From an uncultured Bacteroidales bacterium (GTDB lineage Bacteria > Bacteroidota > Bacteroidia > Bacteroidales > UBA932): a stretch of DNA of 50,660 nt. Shown here piece by piece: positions 43,150-50,604 of this stretch. Where the stretch lies: contig CAMFBM010000016.1 of NCBI GenBank assembly GCA_945948555.1, forward strand, positions 1 to 50,660. The letters are read 5' to 3'. Within the stretch, counting starts at the first letter, position 1; each line of letters opens with the position of its first letter. Made by a program: the position numbers and the translations under genes. A model generated the notes under the pieces. It searched no databases, had not been told where the DNA came from, and saw only the letters and a list, made by a program, of their open reading frames with translations.

Positions 43150-44796
43150 ATGAACAAAGGTATCAAATCATTGGCAGCCATTGTGCTCGGACTCGCCGCA
43201 GTTGCCTGCAGCTCTCCGGAGAAAATGGCTGAACAGGCAGAGAATGTGACTGTGAAATGCAATCCTGCCGTTCTTGAAGTAGTGGCCGGAAAAATCAATG
43301 CAGAGGTTTCTGTTACTTATCCGGACAAATATTTCCATCCCAAGGCCATCCTTGAGGTCACTCCTGTGATTGTTTACGAAGGCGGAGAGGCAAAGATGGC
43401 TCCGTACTATTTCCAGGGCGAAAAAGTCAAGGACAACTACGAGACGGTTCCTTCAACCGGTGCTACAGTGACCAAGAAAGTTTCTTTCAACTATGTTCCG
43501 GGAATGGAGAAATGCTATCTCGAACTCAGGGGTGTGGTGAAATACGGAAAGAAATCTACCAACATTCCTTCAAAGAAGGTTGCCGACGGTGCAAACACAA
43601 CTTATATGCTTGTTGACAAGTCAGGCCGCGTTGACCTCAAGGCAGACGGCTACCAGGAAATCATCAAGCAGACCGCCGAAGGACAGATCCTCTACACAAT
43701 CAACAGTTCGAACGTACGCGGAAGCGAACTCAAGTCAAAGTCTGTCAAGGACTTCCAGGCTGCTCTCGCAGAGATTCAGGAAAACTCCCGCAAGAACATC
43801 ACCAGCACTGACGTGGTTGCCTACGCATCACCTGACGGCGGCCAGAAACTCAACGACAAACTTTCCGACAGCCGTTCAAAGAGTGCAGAGAAGGCTTTCG
43901 CCAAGGTCACCAAAAAGAACGCCCTCGATGCTCCGGTAAACGTTCAGAGCATCGGACAGGACTGGGAAGGCTTCAAGGAGCTCGTTGCAGAGTCTGACAT
44001 CGAGGACAAGGATCTCATTATCCGCGTTCTTTCAATGTATAGCGACCCTGCAGTCCGTGAAAAGGAAATCAAGAATATGTCAGCCGTTTACAAGACCCTC
44101 GCAAAAGAGGTGCTTCCTGCCCTCCGCCGTGCAAGGTTCATTGCAAACGTTGAGTTCACCAACTACACCAGCGAAGAACTGCTCTCCCTCATCGAGGACA
44201 ACATCGACATCCTTGACGAGACTGCCCTCCTTCGTGCGGCAACCCTCGTTTCAAAACTTGAGGACAAGGTTTCCCTCTACAACAAGGCAGTGGAGAAATT
44301 CGGCAGCAAGACAGCTCAGTACAACATTGCAGCGGTTTACCTGAAAGCCGGAGAGACTGCAAAGGCAAAGAAAGCTCTCGGGAAAGTTTCCGAGAAAGAT
44401 GCTGACTACAACAATGCGATGGGTGTTGTAGCCCTCCAGGAAGGCAAGTATGACGAAGCCGCAAAATACTTCGCAGCTTCAGGCAGCGAGGCAGCAAAAG
44501 AGAACCAGGGCGTGCTTGACATCCTGAACGGGAAATACGCCGATGCCGCTGCAAAACTTGCAGACGCAGAGTGCTGCACAAACAAGGCTCTTGCTCTGAT
44601 CCTCACCAATAACCTCAATGCAGCATCATCCGCACTCAAGTGCAACTGCCCTAAGGCAGCATACCTGAAAGCCATTATCGCAGCCCGTCAGGGCAAGGCA
44701 GACGCAGTCAAGACAAATCTTGAGACTGCAAAGAAAGACAAGGCCCTTGCAGAGCGCGCAGCGAAAGACATAGAGTTCGCACAGTTCAGCAAATAG
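43150..44796 (+). CDS. Lipoprotein with OmpA-like region and TPR repeats
   Basis: A 548-residue lipoprotein (signal peptide ending GLAAVACSS, Cys about residue 20). A beta-rich N-terminal part (about 30-180) is followed by an OmpA-like segment (about 185-300: VVAYASPDGGQKLNDKLSDSRSKSAEKAF), then helical repeats (about 350-548: AQYNIAAVYLKAGETAKAKKALGKV, NNAMGVVALQEGKYDEAAKYF) of TPR type. Such proteins may bind peptidoglycan or link to surface structures; the function is not known. Its codons are strongly biased to Lys/Ala-rich highly expressed style, so it may be an abundant envelope protein. It is followed by a strong terminator. Confidence 0.8.
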   Translation: MNKGIKSLAAIVLGLAAVACSSPEKMAEQAENVTVKCNPAVLEVVAGKINAEVSVTYPDKYFHPKAILEVTPVIVYEGGEAKMAPYYFQGEKVKDNYETVPSTGATVTKKVSFNYVPGMEKCYLELRGVVKYGKKSTNIPSKKVADGANTTYMLVDKSGRVDLKADGYQEIIKQTAEGQILYTINSSNVRGSELKSKSVKDFQAALAEIQENSRKNITSTDVVAYASPDGGQKLNDKLSDSRSKSAEKAFAKVTKKNALDAPVNVQSIGQDWEGFKELVAESDIEDKDLIIRVLSMYSDPAVREKEIKNMSAVYKTLAKEVLPALRRARFIANVEFTNYTSEELLSLIEDNIDILDETALLRAATLVSKLEDKVSLYNKAVEKFGSKTAQYNIAAVYLKAGETAKAKKALGKVSEKDADYNNAMGVVALQEGKYDEAAKYFAASGSEAAKENQGVLDILNGKYADAAAKLADAECCTNKALALILTNNLNAASSALKCNCPKAAYLKAIIAARQGKADAVKTNLETAKKDKALAERAAKDIEFAQFSK

Positions 44797-44815
44797 TACT
44801 TTGCGACATACAGAA

Positions 44816-44855
44816 AAGGAAGCGATCCGACCAGGACCGCTTCCTTCGTTTTGTC
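44816..44855. terminator. Terminator between the OmpA-like/TPR lipoprotein gene and the M3 peptidase gene
   Basis: A 9-bp stem (44816-44824 with 44838-44846) with a 13-nt loop is followed by TCGTTTTGT on the plus strand. Confidence 0.65.
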
Positions 44856-44912
44856 TGAAGCCGTAAACCACGGAGATGTCGTCAATTCCACCAACCCGGG
44901 CCGTGAGAGCGT

Positions 44913-46982
44913 CTATTCCAGTCCCCTGGCCTTCAGCAGTGCCTTCGGGTCGGGATCTGCTCCGCGGAAACGGCGGTAAAGCACCATAGGTTCCTCACTG
45001 CCGCCCATCTCCAGGATGTTGCGGCGGAAAGACATTGAGACCTCGCGGTTGAAGATACCCTTTTCCCTGAAAAGTTCGAAGGCATCCTTGTCAAGGACCT
45101 CGGCCCAGAGATAACTGTAATAGCCGGCACTATAGCCGCTGTTGAATATGTGCGCGAAATAGGTAGTGCGGTATCGAGGGATGATTTCGTCGATCAGTCC
45201 GATTTCACGGCAGATCTGTTCCTCGAACTTCACCGGGTCAATCACCTTGAGACCTTCCCCGCTGCCTTCCATGTCTGAAGCTAAAGGACTGTCCGAAGGG
45301 ACATCCACGGAAGAAAGTTCATGCCATTTCATGTCGAGGATTGATGCTGCGGCAAGTTCCGTGGTCATAAATCCCTGGTTGAACTTTGAGGCAGCGACGA
45401 TTTTGTCAACAAGTTCCTGAGGAATCACCTCACCTGTCTGATAATGACGGGCATAGGTTGCGAGTACCTCAGGCTGGAATGCCCAGTTCTCGTTTATCTG
45501 CGAAGGCAGTTCCACGAAATCCCTTGCCACAGATGTCCCGCTGACACCCTTGTAGGTACATTTCGACAACAGACCGTGGAGTGCGTGACCAAACTCGTGG
45601 AACATCGTGGAGACCTGGTCCAGGGTCAACAGTGAAGGGGAGTCTTCGGAAGGTTTGTTGAAATTGCCGACATTCACGATCACAGGCCTGACATCGACCC
45701 CGTCAACATTGATTTCCTGATTACGGAAATTGTTCATCCAGGCACCTCCCCTCTTGGTCTGGCGAGGGAAATAGTCGGTCAGGAAAATCCCGATGAGGCT
45801 TCCGTCCGCATCTGAGACCTTGAAAACCTCCACATCAGGATGATACCCCTTCACGCCGTCAAGTTTCTCGACATTGATTCCGTACAGCTTCCGTGCAGTC
45901 TCAAAAACACCCTGACGTACATTCTCCATCTTGAAATAAGGCTTTGTCATCTCCTCGTCAAGGTCATACTTCCTCTGGCGCACCCTTTCAGCATAATGGA
46001 ACCAGTCCCACGGGCGGATTGTCTCTCCCTCAGGCACCAGCCCCTCAGCGATGTCTTCATCCATGATTTTCTGCATTTCCACTATCTCCTCACGTGCCTT
46101 TGCGACGGCCGGACGGAAGATTGTCTCCAGGAAGCTGTCCACAGTCGATGCGTTTCCAGCCATCTTGTCTGAAAGAATGAAATTGGCAGGACAGTCATAA
46201 CCGAGAAGGGCAGCCTTTTCAGCACGCAGTCTCATCACATCGGTAACAATTTTCCTGTTGTCATTTTCGTTCCCGTTGCGTCCCCTGGAAGAATACGCCC
46301 TGAACATTCTCTCACGTCTGTCCCTGTCCCGGCAGGAGGTCATCTCGGAAACATACTCGGAGACTGATATCCCGAACTCCTTCTGAAAAGCATTGTTCTC
46401 CGCAAGGAGATTGTTCCCGAAGGCATATTCAAGGGATGCAAGCGTGCTGTTGATTTTCTTCATCCTTTTCTGCGACTCCCTGTCAAGTGCGATTCCATTC
46501 TTCACGAATGACCTGTACATATCATCCAGCACCATCTCCTGCTCGCGGGTCAGGCCCAGCTGGTCCTTCTTGCGGTAGAGGATGTCAACCCTTTCGAAGA
46601 GATAGGGATTCATGAAGATGTTGTCACTATGCTCCGCAATCATCGGAATCACCTTCTCGACGATCTTCTGGAGAGACTCGGTTGCATCCGTCTCCGAAAG
46701 ATTGAAAAGCACACCGGTAACCTTGTCAAGCACGGCACCGGAACGTTCGTATGCCGCCACGGTGTTCTCAAATGTCGGTTCGTCATTGCGGGCGATGATC
46801 GCATCGATCTCCGCCTCCTGCATCCTGATTCCCAGCTTTACTGCCGGGATATAGTCCTTTTCCTGTATCTGCTCGAACGGAGGTATGCCGTAAGGCGTTT
46901 CCCATTCCTGCAGAAAAATATTGATATTCCTGCACGAAACCATCACGGTAAAAAATAAAATTAACGATAGTACCTTTTTCAT
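44913..46982 (-). CDS. M3 family metallopeptidase (peptidyl-dipeptidase Dcp/oligopeptidase A type), lipoprotein
   Basis: A 689-residue zinc peptidase. The active site is FHEFGHALHGLL near residue 470 (HExxH) with a downstream Glu ligand in FVELPSQINENW. The N-terminus has a lipoprotein signal peptide (LSLILFFTVMVSC, Cys 17), so the enzyme is exported, unlike cytoplasmic OpdA. It probably trims oligopeptides in the periplasm or at the outer membrane. Length and layout are normal for the Dcp/OpdA branch. It is a single gene. Confidence 0.93.
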   Translation of the reverse strand: MKKVLSLILFFTVMVSCRNINIFLQEWETPYGIPPFEQIQEKDYIPAVKLGIRMQEAEIDAIIARNDEPTFENTVAAYERSGAVLDKVTGVLFNLSETDATESLQKIVEKVIPMIAEHSDNIFMNPYLFERVDILYRKKDQLGLTREQEMVLDDMYRSFVKNGIALDRESQKRMKKINSTLASLEYAFGNNLLAENNAFQKEFGISVSEYVSEMTSCRDRDRRERMFRAYSSRGRNGNENDNRKIVTDVMRLRAEKAALLGYDCPANFILSDKMAGNASTVDSFLETIFRPAVAKAREEIVEMQKIMDEDIAEGLVPEGETIRPWDWFHYAERVRQRKYDLDEEMTKPYFKMENVRQGVFETARKLYGINVEKLDGVKGYHPDVEVFKVSDADGSLIGIFLTDYFPRQTKRGGAWMNNFRNQEINVDGVDVRPVIVNVGNFNKPSEDSPSLLTLDQVSTMFHEFGHALHGLLSKCTYKGVSGTSVARDFVELPSQINENWAFQPEVLATYARHYQTGEVIPQELVDKIVAASKFNQGFMTTELAAASILDMKWHELSSVDVPSDSPLASDMEGSGEGLKVIDPVKFEEQICREIGLIDEIIPRYRTTYFAHIFNSGYSAGYYSYLWAEVLDKDAFELFREKGIFNREVSMSFRRNILEMGGSEEPMVLYRRFRGADPDPKALLKARGLE

Positions 46983-47046
46983 ATTTGTATATATATATTA
47001 CTCCTGTCCACTGCTCCGCTTTGGAAAACAAGCATATTTCAACCGG

Positions 47047-47054
47047 CAAAAATA
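47047..47054 (-). promoter_or_regulatory. Possible -7 box of the M3 peptidase gene
   Basis: Minus strand TATTTTTG fits TAnnTTTG, 65 nt before the ATG at 46982. No -33 element stands out at the right distance. Confidence 0.35.
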
Positions 47055-47069
47055 ATAAAGAATCTTCAA

Positions 47070-47206
47070 AAAAGATAGATGCCCCGCATTTCACAACGCA
47101 GGGCATCCGCAATTCTAACCTAAAACATAGAATCCCGAAAAGGTTAAAAGTGTATTGATTAGTTCAGCACTATGTTCGCCAGTTGTTGCATATTTTGCAA
47201 CAACTG
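47070..47206. repeat. Structured repeat element, copy 1
   Basis: The element has three parts. (a) A hairpin, 47078-47087 with 47098-47107, with TTCACA in the loop and GATAG just before it. (b) A 67-nt core, 47107-47173, identical to 50452-50518 except for one base. (c) A second hairpin, a perfect 11-bp stem 47180-47190 with 47196-47206. Inside the core, ATTCTA can pair with TAGAAT, and TAACCT with AGGTTA; the two pairings overlap by two bases, so they form either alternative hairpins or a pseudoknot. No protein-coding frame is seen. Confidence 0.8.
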
Positions 47207-47221
47207 AGATTTGGATAAGAT

Positions 47222-47252
47222 TTTGCAGATTCACAAAAAATATATACTTTTG
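47222..47252 (+). promoter_or_regulatory. Promoter of a candidate small RNA
   Basis: TTTG (47222-47225), exactly 19 nt, then TACTTTTG (47245-47252): a full match to the Bacteroidota -33/-7 pattern, with no gene downstream on this strand before the terminator. Confidence 0.7.
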
Positions 47253-47257
47253 CGGTG

Positions 47258-47365
47258 TCAAGGGGATTTCGCGTAAGGGATGACAACCCTTTCTGAATGA
47301 GAATTCAACAACTCTTCAGTTTCGAGCCCCAAAATATATCAGCCACTCTTCGGAGTGGCTTTTTG
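47258..47365 (+). ncRNA. Candidate small RNA of about 105 nt
   Basis: A transcript from the promoter at 47222-47252 would start near 47258 and end in the terminator hairpin 47341-47360 plus T-run. It contains no convincing reading frame. AAGGG and CCCTTT segments (47275-47292 area) can pair to make a 5' hairpin. It lies between repeat copy 1 and a converging unknown gene, whose 3' end it could touch. No Rfam family was recognised by eye. Confidence 0.5.
47341..47364. terminator. Intrinsic terminator, UUCG tetraloop
   Basis: A perfect 8-bp stem (47341-47348 with 47353-47360) closes a TTCG loop and is followed by TTTT on the plus strand. The minus strand side also runs into a T-rich stretch (GATATATTTT), so it may serve the converging gene too. 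Confidence 0.8.
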
Positions 47366-47366
47366 C

Positions 47367-47753
47367 TTACATGGATGTAATGCAGTATTGAACCTTGTCA
47401 CCGGTTGACTTCTGCAATCCGACGGTCATCTTGATGTTGTCCAATTGCATTATGTACATCTTCAGAAATGGCCTCTGATTCTTTGTCCCTTTCTTGACAG
47501 GAACTTCGGCGACTTTCTTAGACTTTGCTAAAAGTTCAGACAGTCTCATAACTGCCAATGTGGATCCATACTGGCGGGCAGCCTTTTCCGCTGTCTCTGT
47601 TATTGAAAGATACTTTACAAGGATATAATCCTGCAAGTCATCGTTCCACATCTTCTTTTCAGGGTGCTCAGCTATCCACCCTGCGTAAAAGTCCTTGATG
47701 ATTTGATCTCTCATCTTGACTTCCTCTCTACTGTTTCCCTGAGGTATGTTCAT
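47367..47753 (-). CDS. Hypothetical protein, 128 residues
   Basis: I do not recognise a named family. The protein is soluble, basic, and without signal peptide or membrane helix. It begins MNIPQGNSREEVKMRDQIIK, has a helical middle (DLQDYILVKYLSITETAEKAARQYGSTLAVMRLSELL), a Lys-rich linker, and a C-terminal beta-like part ending VGLQKSTGDKVQYCITSM. The ATG at 47753 is preferred to the one at 47816 because residues from MNIPQ on have protein-like composition. It stands alone in the AT-rich cassette, convergent with the small RNA. Confidence 0.7.
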   Translation of the reverse strand: MNIPQGNSREEVKMRDQIIKDFYAGWIAEHPEKKMWNDDLQDYILVKYLSITETAEKAARQYGSTLAVMRLSELLAKSKKVAEVPVKKGTKNQRPFLKMYIMQLDNIKMTVGLQKSTGDKVQYCITSM

Positions 47754-47865
47754 GTCAATATTTTTAGTTCCTCTAAGGTAGGTATAAATACCAATAATCC
47801 AATCGGCTTTTATCATGCTATTGCAATACCTCTGTGAGTGTTGTCCGTTTCTGACAAACTTTTCT

Positions 47866-48188
47866 TACATTTGTGAAGTCAAACGTTTGAACTGTTTGGC
47901 AAAACATATTTGTGAAAGTGTTTTTCGCAGATCCTTTTCTGAAAATGTGGAAGTTTTCTTTGGTAGAAGGATGTGACGGAACAACACTCACTTTCGTATA
48001 GATACCTGTGGACGGGCATATTTTGAGTGCCCCGATATCCCATATCTATCCGAGTGTGGGGTATTGTGCCGTTTATCTCTACCAGGGTCTTTCCACAACC
48101 TTCAGAAAGATAAACGAGAATCAGCTCCACACTTTCTTTTTATACTGTCTCGGTGGGAGTTGTCGGGAAAAATGGCTCTGAGTAACGT
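47866..48188 (+). promoter_or_regulatory. Possible promoter and long structured leader of the Nmad2-like gene
   Basis: TACATTTG at 47866-47873 fits the -7 consensus. The ~310 nt to the ATG at 48189 have no convincing gene. They contain nested inverted repeats: AGTGTGG (about 48053) with CCACACT (about 48127), enclosing CGTTTATCT with AGATAAACG. A structured leader RNA or a decayed gene are both possible. Confidence 0.35.
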
Positions 48189-48773
48189 ATGGAAAAACTG
48201 TACTGTTATAAGATGTCCCATGATGACGGATTTGCGCCTAATCCATATCATGGAGTGTTGACTCTTGCAACTTGTAAACCTCAGTTAAGGCAAAAATCCG
48301 AAGTTGGTAATTGGATTGCAGGCTGGACATCGAGGTCAATGAAGGCTCATAGTACTCCTGTCGGGCAAGAGAGATTAGTCTTTTTGGCCAAGGTCGCGGA
48401 AAAATTGTCTTTTGACGAGTATTGGAATAGATATCCGAACAAACGGCCGGGCAATGGTCCGGGAACTTTGACAGGAGACAATATCTATTGCCCTGATATT
48501 TCAGAACTTGAAGGATATAGAATTGTTCCTAATTATCGTCATTGTACAAGTTGCCAAAAGAATAAAGATCTGAGGGGAAAATATGTTCTGGTCTGCAAAG
48601 AATTCTATTATTTCGGAGGCAGCATAGATTCGACTCCTCTGGAAATTCCCAATACGGTACGTCCTAATGTTCCTAAAGGACAGATTTCCACAGGATATAT
48701 AACGGAAGATCCGTCATCATTCATAGACTTTGTCCGTCAGAATGCCGGGAAATGTAAATTGTGTAACTATTAA
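48189..48773 (+). CDS. Nmad2-like protein (nucleotide modification associated domain 2)
   Basis: A 194-residue soluble protein. The N-terminal text LYCYKMSHDDGFAPNPYHGVLTLATCKPQLRQKSEVGNWIAGW matches my knowledge of the Nmad2 family, whose hallmark is D-x-GFAPNP-x-x-G-x-x-TLA-x-CKP. The family was defined in studies of DNA base modification in phages and bacteria; its biochemical activity is not established. A Cys cluster appears at HCTSCQK and CKLCNY at the C-terminus, possibly a metal site. The gene is AT-rich compared with the rest of the window and overlaps the next gene by one base (TAATG). Confidence 0.68.
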   Translation: MEKLYCYKMSHDDGFAPNPYHGVLTLATCKPQLRQKSEVGNWIAGWTSRSMKAHSTPVGQERLVFLAKVAEKLSFDEYWNRYPNKRPGNGPGTLTGDNIYCPDISELEGYRIVPNYRHCTSCQKNKDLRGKYVLVCKEFYYFGGSIDSTPLEIPNTVRPNVPKGQISTGYITEDPSSFIDFVRQNAGKCKLCNY

Positions 48774-48784
48774 TGATTATTGAG

Positions 48785-50332
48785 ATGAAAAAATTTAGAG
48801 TGTTATTTGTTGTTTTGTGCATATTCTTTCCAATGATGCTTTCTGCACAGGATTATTTTACAAAAATCAGAGATCTTAATATGGACCTGCTGTTAGGGAA
48901 AAGTCCGTCTGCAATAAAAAATGAGATGGAGTCAGCAGTCTTGTTGGATGAATATTCAAACAAGGAAGGACATATTGATTATATCCTTAAATATAAGGAC
49001 AGATACAATATAAGATATATTTATGGATTTGATAATAAGCGCCTTGCTTCAATTTCAATAACTTTATCTAAGAATGATTTTACGGCTGCTCTCATTTTGA
49101 ACGCAATGTCTAAGACAGGGTATTGGCACGATATGTCGGAATCTTACAATGATGTAAGTGTCTGGCGTAACACTACATTTAATACAGCAATAGCATTTTC
49201 TACTTCTTATTTTGATGTGTCAATGGAGTTTTATAAGGATTATGGATTCCGCTATTATACAAAAGAAGATGTGGAAAGATTGAAAGTACAGGAAGAGGCT
49301 CGCAGGCAAGCGGAAATACAATTTCAAAAAGAAAAAGAATATAGAGCGTTGCAGGAAAGGAAGCGTCAGGATTCTATAAAACGCCGCACTGCGATAAACG
49401 CCGCATTGCTGGAATCCGAATCGGACGGAGTGGAAATGAGTGATTCTCTTAAGAAAAGTATTATGAGGCAAATAGGTACGTGTCTGTTTGAAAAGTTTCG
49501 CTCTACTTCATATGATGAGGCTAAGGTAAATTTTAAGTATTCTGTAAAAATATCGAAATCAGGAGGCTTGAACCAATACCTTTTTCCGGTTGATGTCATT
49601 GATGGGTATTGTGGAAATATAACAGATCATAAGAAAATAGAAACTTTTATAAGTAGTGCAACGTCTTCGATTTCTTTTCCTTCTCAGCAAGTGAGTGTTT
49701 TAGATACTACATTTGTGGCTGCGGTTCGAGGTGTTGTTTCTATTGACTATGTATATCAAAAAAGGATATTTTCAGTTATTTTGCATAATGGATATGTTGA
49801 GTTTAAGAAAGGGACACGTTATGATATAAAAAATGAGTTTTATGCTCCCTATTATGAAGATATCTATCGACAACTTGTAGAAATAGGACATGGTGCAGGA
49901 GAGTATAAATTGTGTATGAAGCGGGCGGGAGTCGATGGCAAATATAGTCAAGTTGTCGAGATTTTGAAGTACAAGAAACATGAAGATAAAAAACAGAATA
50001 TAAAAGACCTCGAAGGTGAAAAAATATCCCCGGAATTCTTGCCGGGCAGCTACCTTGGAAGGAAGAAGACATTTGAGGAATGGATAACTGAACAGTTAAA
50101 TAATTATTTAATTTGGGAAATACATTGGAGTCAGAAAGATAAAAAAATAGCAAAGGTACACTACACTATAAGTGAAAATGGTGAGGTTTGTAATGTTCAA
50201 GTATTCAATGTCGAGGATGATACTCTGAAAAAAACAATAATGTGTGCGTTTTTATGTTCTCCGAAATGGGCACCGGGTCGCATCGGTAAAGTGTGTATCC
50301 CGGTTTCATACTCAATGACAATTCATTATTGA
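48785..50332 (+). CDS. Exported protein with coiled coil and TonB-C-like C-terminus
   Basis: A 515-residue protein (519 if it starts at the ATG at 48773, which overlaps the Nmad2 stop as TAATG). The signal peptide is MKKFRVLFVVLCIFFPMMLSAQ. A domain of unknown type (about 25-150) is followed by a charged coiled coil (about 160-210: VQEEARRQAEIQFQKEKEYRALQERKRQD), another unknown part, and a C-terminal ~85 residues ending VHYTISENGEVCNVQVFN ... SPKWAPGRIGKVCIPVSYSMTIHY, which resembles the TonB C-terminal fold. Unlike TonB it has no N-terminal membrane anchor and is exported. The gene is strongly AT-rich. Confidence 0.7.
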   Translation: MKKFRVLFVVLCIFFPMMLSAQDYFTKIRDLNMDLLLGKSPSAIKNEMESAVLLDEYSNKEGHIDYILKYKDRYNIRYIYGFDNKRLASISITLSKNDFTAALILNAMSKTGYWHDMSESYNDVSVWRNTTFNTAIAFSTSYFDVSMEFYKDYGFRYYTKEDVERLKVQEEARRQAEIQFQKEKEYRALQERKRQDSIKRRTAINAALLESESDGVEMSDSLKKSIMRQIGTCLFEKFRSTSYDEAKVNFKYSVKISKSGGLNQYLFPVDVIDGYCGNITDHKKIETFISSATSSISFPSQQVSVLDTTFVAAVRGVVSIDYVYQKRIFSVILHNGYVEFKKGTRYDIKNEFYAPYYEDIYRQLVEIGHGAGEYKLCMKRAGVDGKYSQVVEILKYKKHEDKKQNIKDLEGEKISPEFLPGSYLGRKKTFEEWITEQLNNYLIWEIHWSQKDKKIAKVHYTISENGEVCNVQVFNVEDDTLKKTIMCAFLCSPKWAPGRIGKVCIPVSYSMTIHY

Positions 50333-50415
50333 TCCCCATTTCTATCAGTGGCTGATATTCAAGACCATTTTGGCTATTGAGTGTAGAATTTTGAGGCATT
50401 CGTTGCTGCTTCATA

Positions 50416-50557
50416 AAAGATAGTGGCCTCCCGATTCACATCGGAAGACCACCGCAATTCTAACCTAAAACATAGAATCCCGAAAAGGTTAAAAGTGTAT
50501 TGATTAGTGCAGCACTATTTGCGCCAGGAAACCGACCCTTTTGGGTCGGCTTCTTTT
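50416..50557. repeat. Structured repeat element, copy 2
   Basis: The same layout as copy 1: GATAG, a hairpin (50423-50435 with 50440-50452, two mismatches, TTCACA at the loop), the 67-nt core 50452-50518, then a different hairpin. The first hairpin shares almost no stem sequence with copy 1 yet pairs equally well, which argues for selection on structure. Confidence 0.8.
50532..50557 (+). terminator. Intrinsic terminator closing repeat copy 2
   Basis: A perfect 7-bp GC-rich stem (50532-50538 with 50543-50549) with a TTTT loop is followed by CTTCTTTT. It may end a transcript that runs through the repeat from the left. Confidence 0.7.
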
Positions 50558-50596
50558 ACTTATATCTCCACGATACACCACTTAAAAGCAAAACGC

Positions 50597-50604
50597 TATC
50601 TTTG
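50597..50604 (+). promoter_or_regulatory. -7 box near the right window edge
   Basis: TATCTTTG fits TAnnTTTG. An ATG at 50645 (reading MKWQQ to the window edge) could be the start of a gene that continues outside. Confidence 0.4.

Noticed and set aside
47107..47173. Core repeat as an integron attC site
   Set aside because: The expected RYYYAAC and GTTRRRY ends are not both present, only two copies are seen, and no integrase is visible.
47879..48130. 83-codon minus-strand frame upstream of the Nmad2-like gene
   Set aside because: It has no promoter, no family resemblance and a biased Cys/His content; it overlaps an inverted-repeat region, so it is more likely noncoding.
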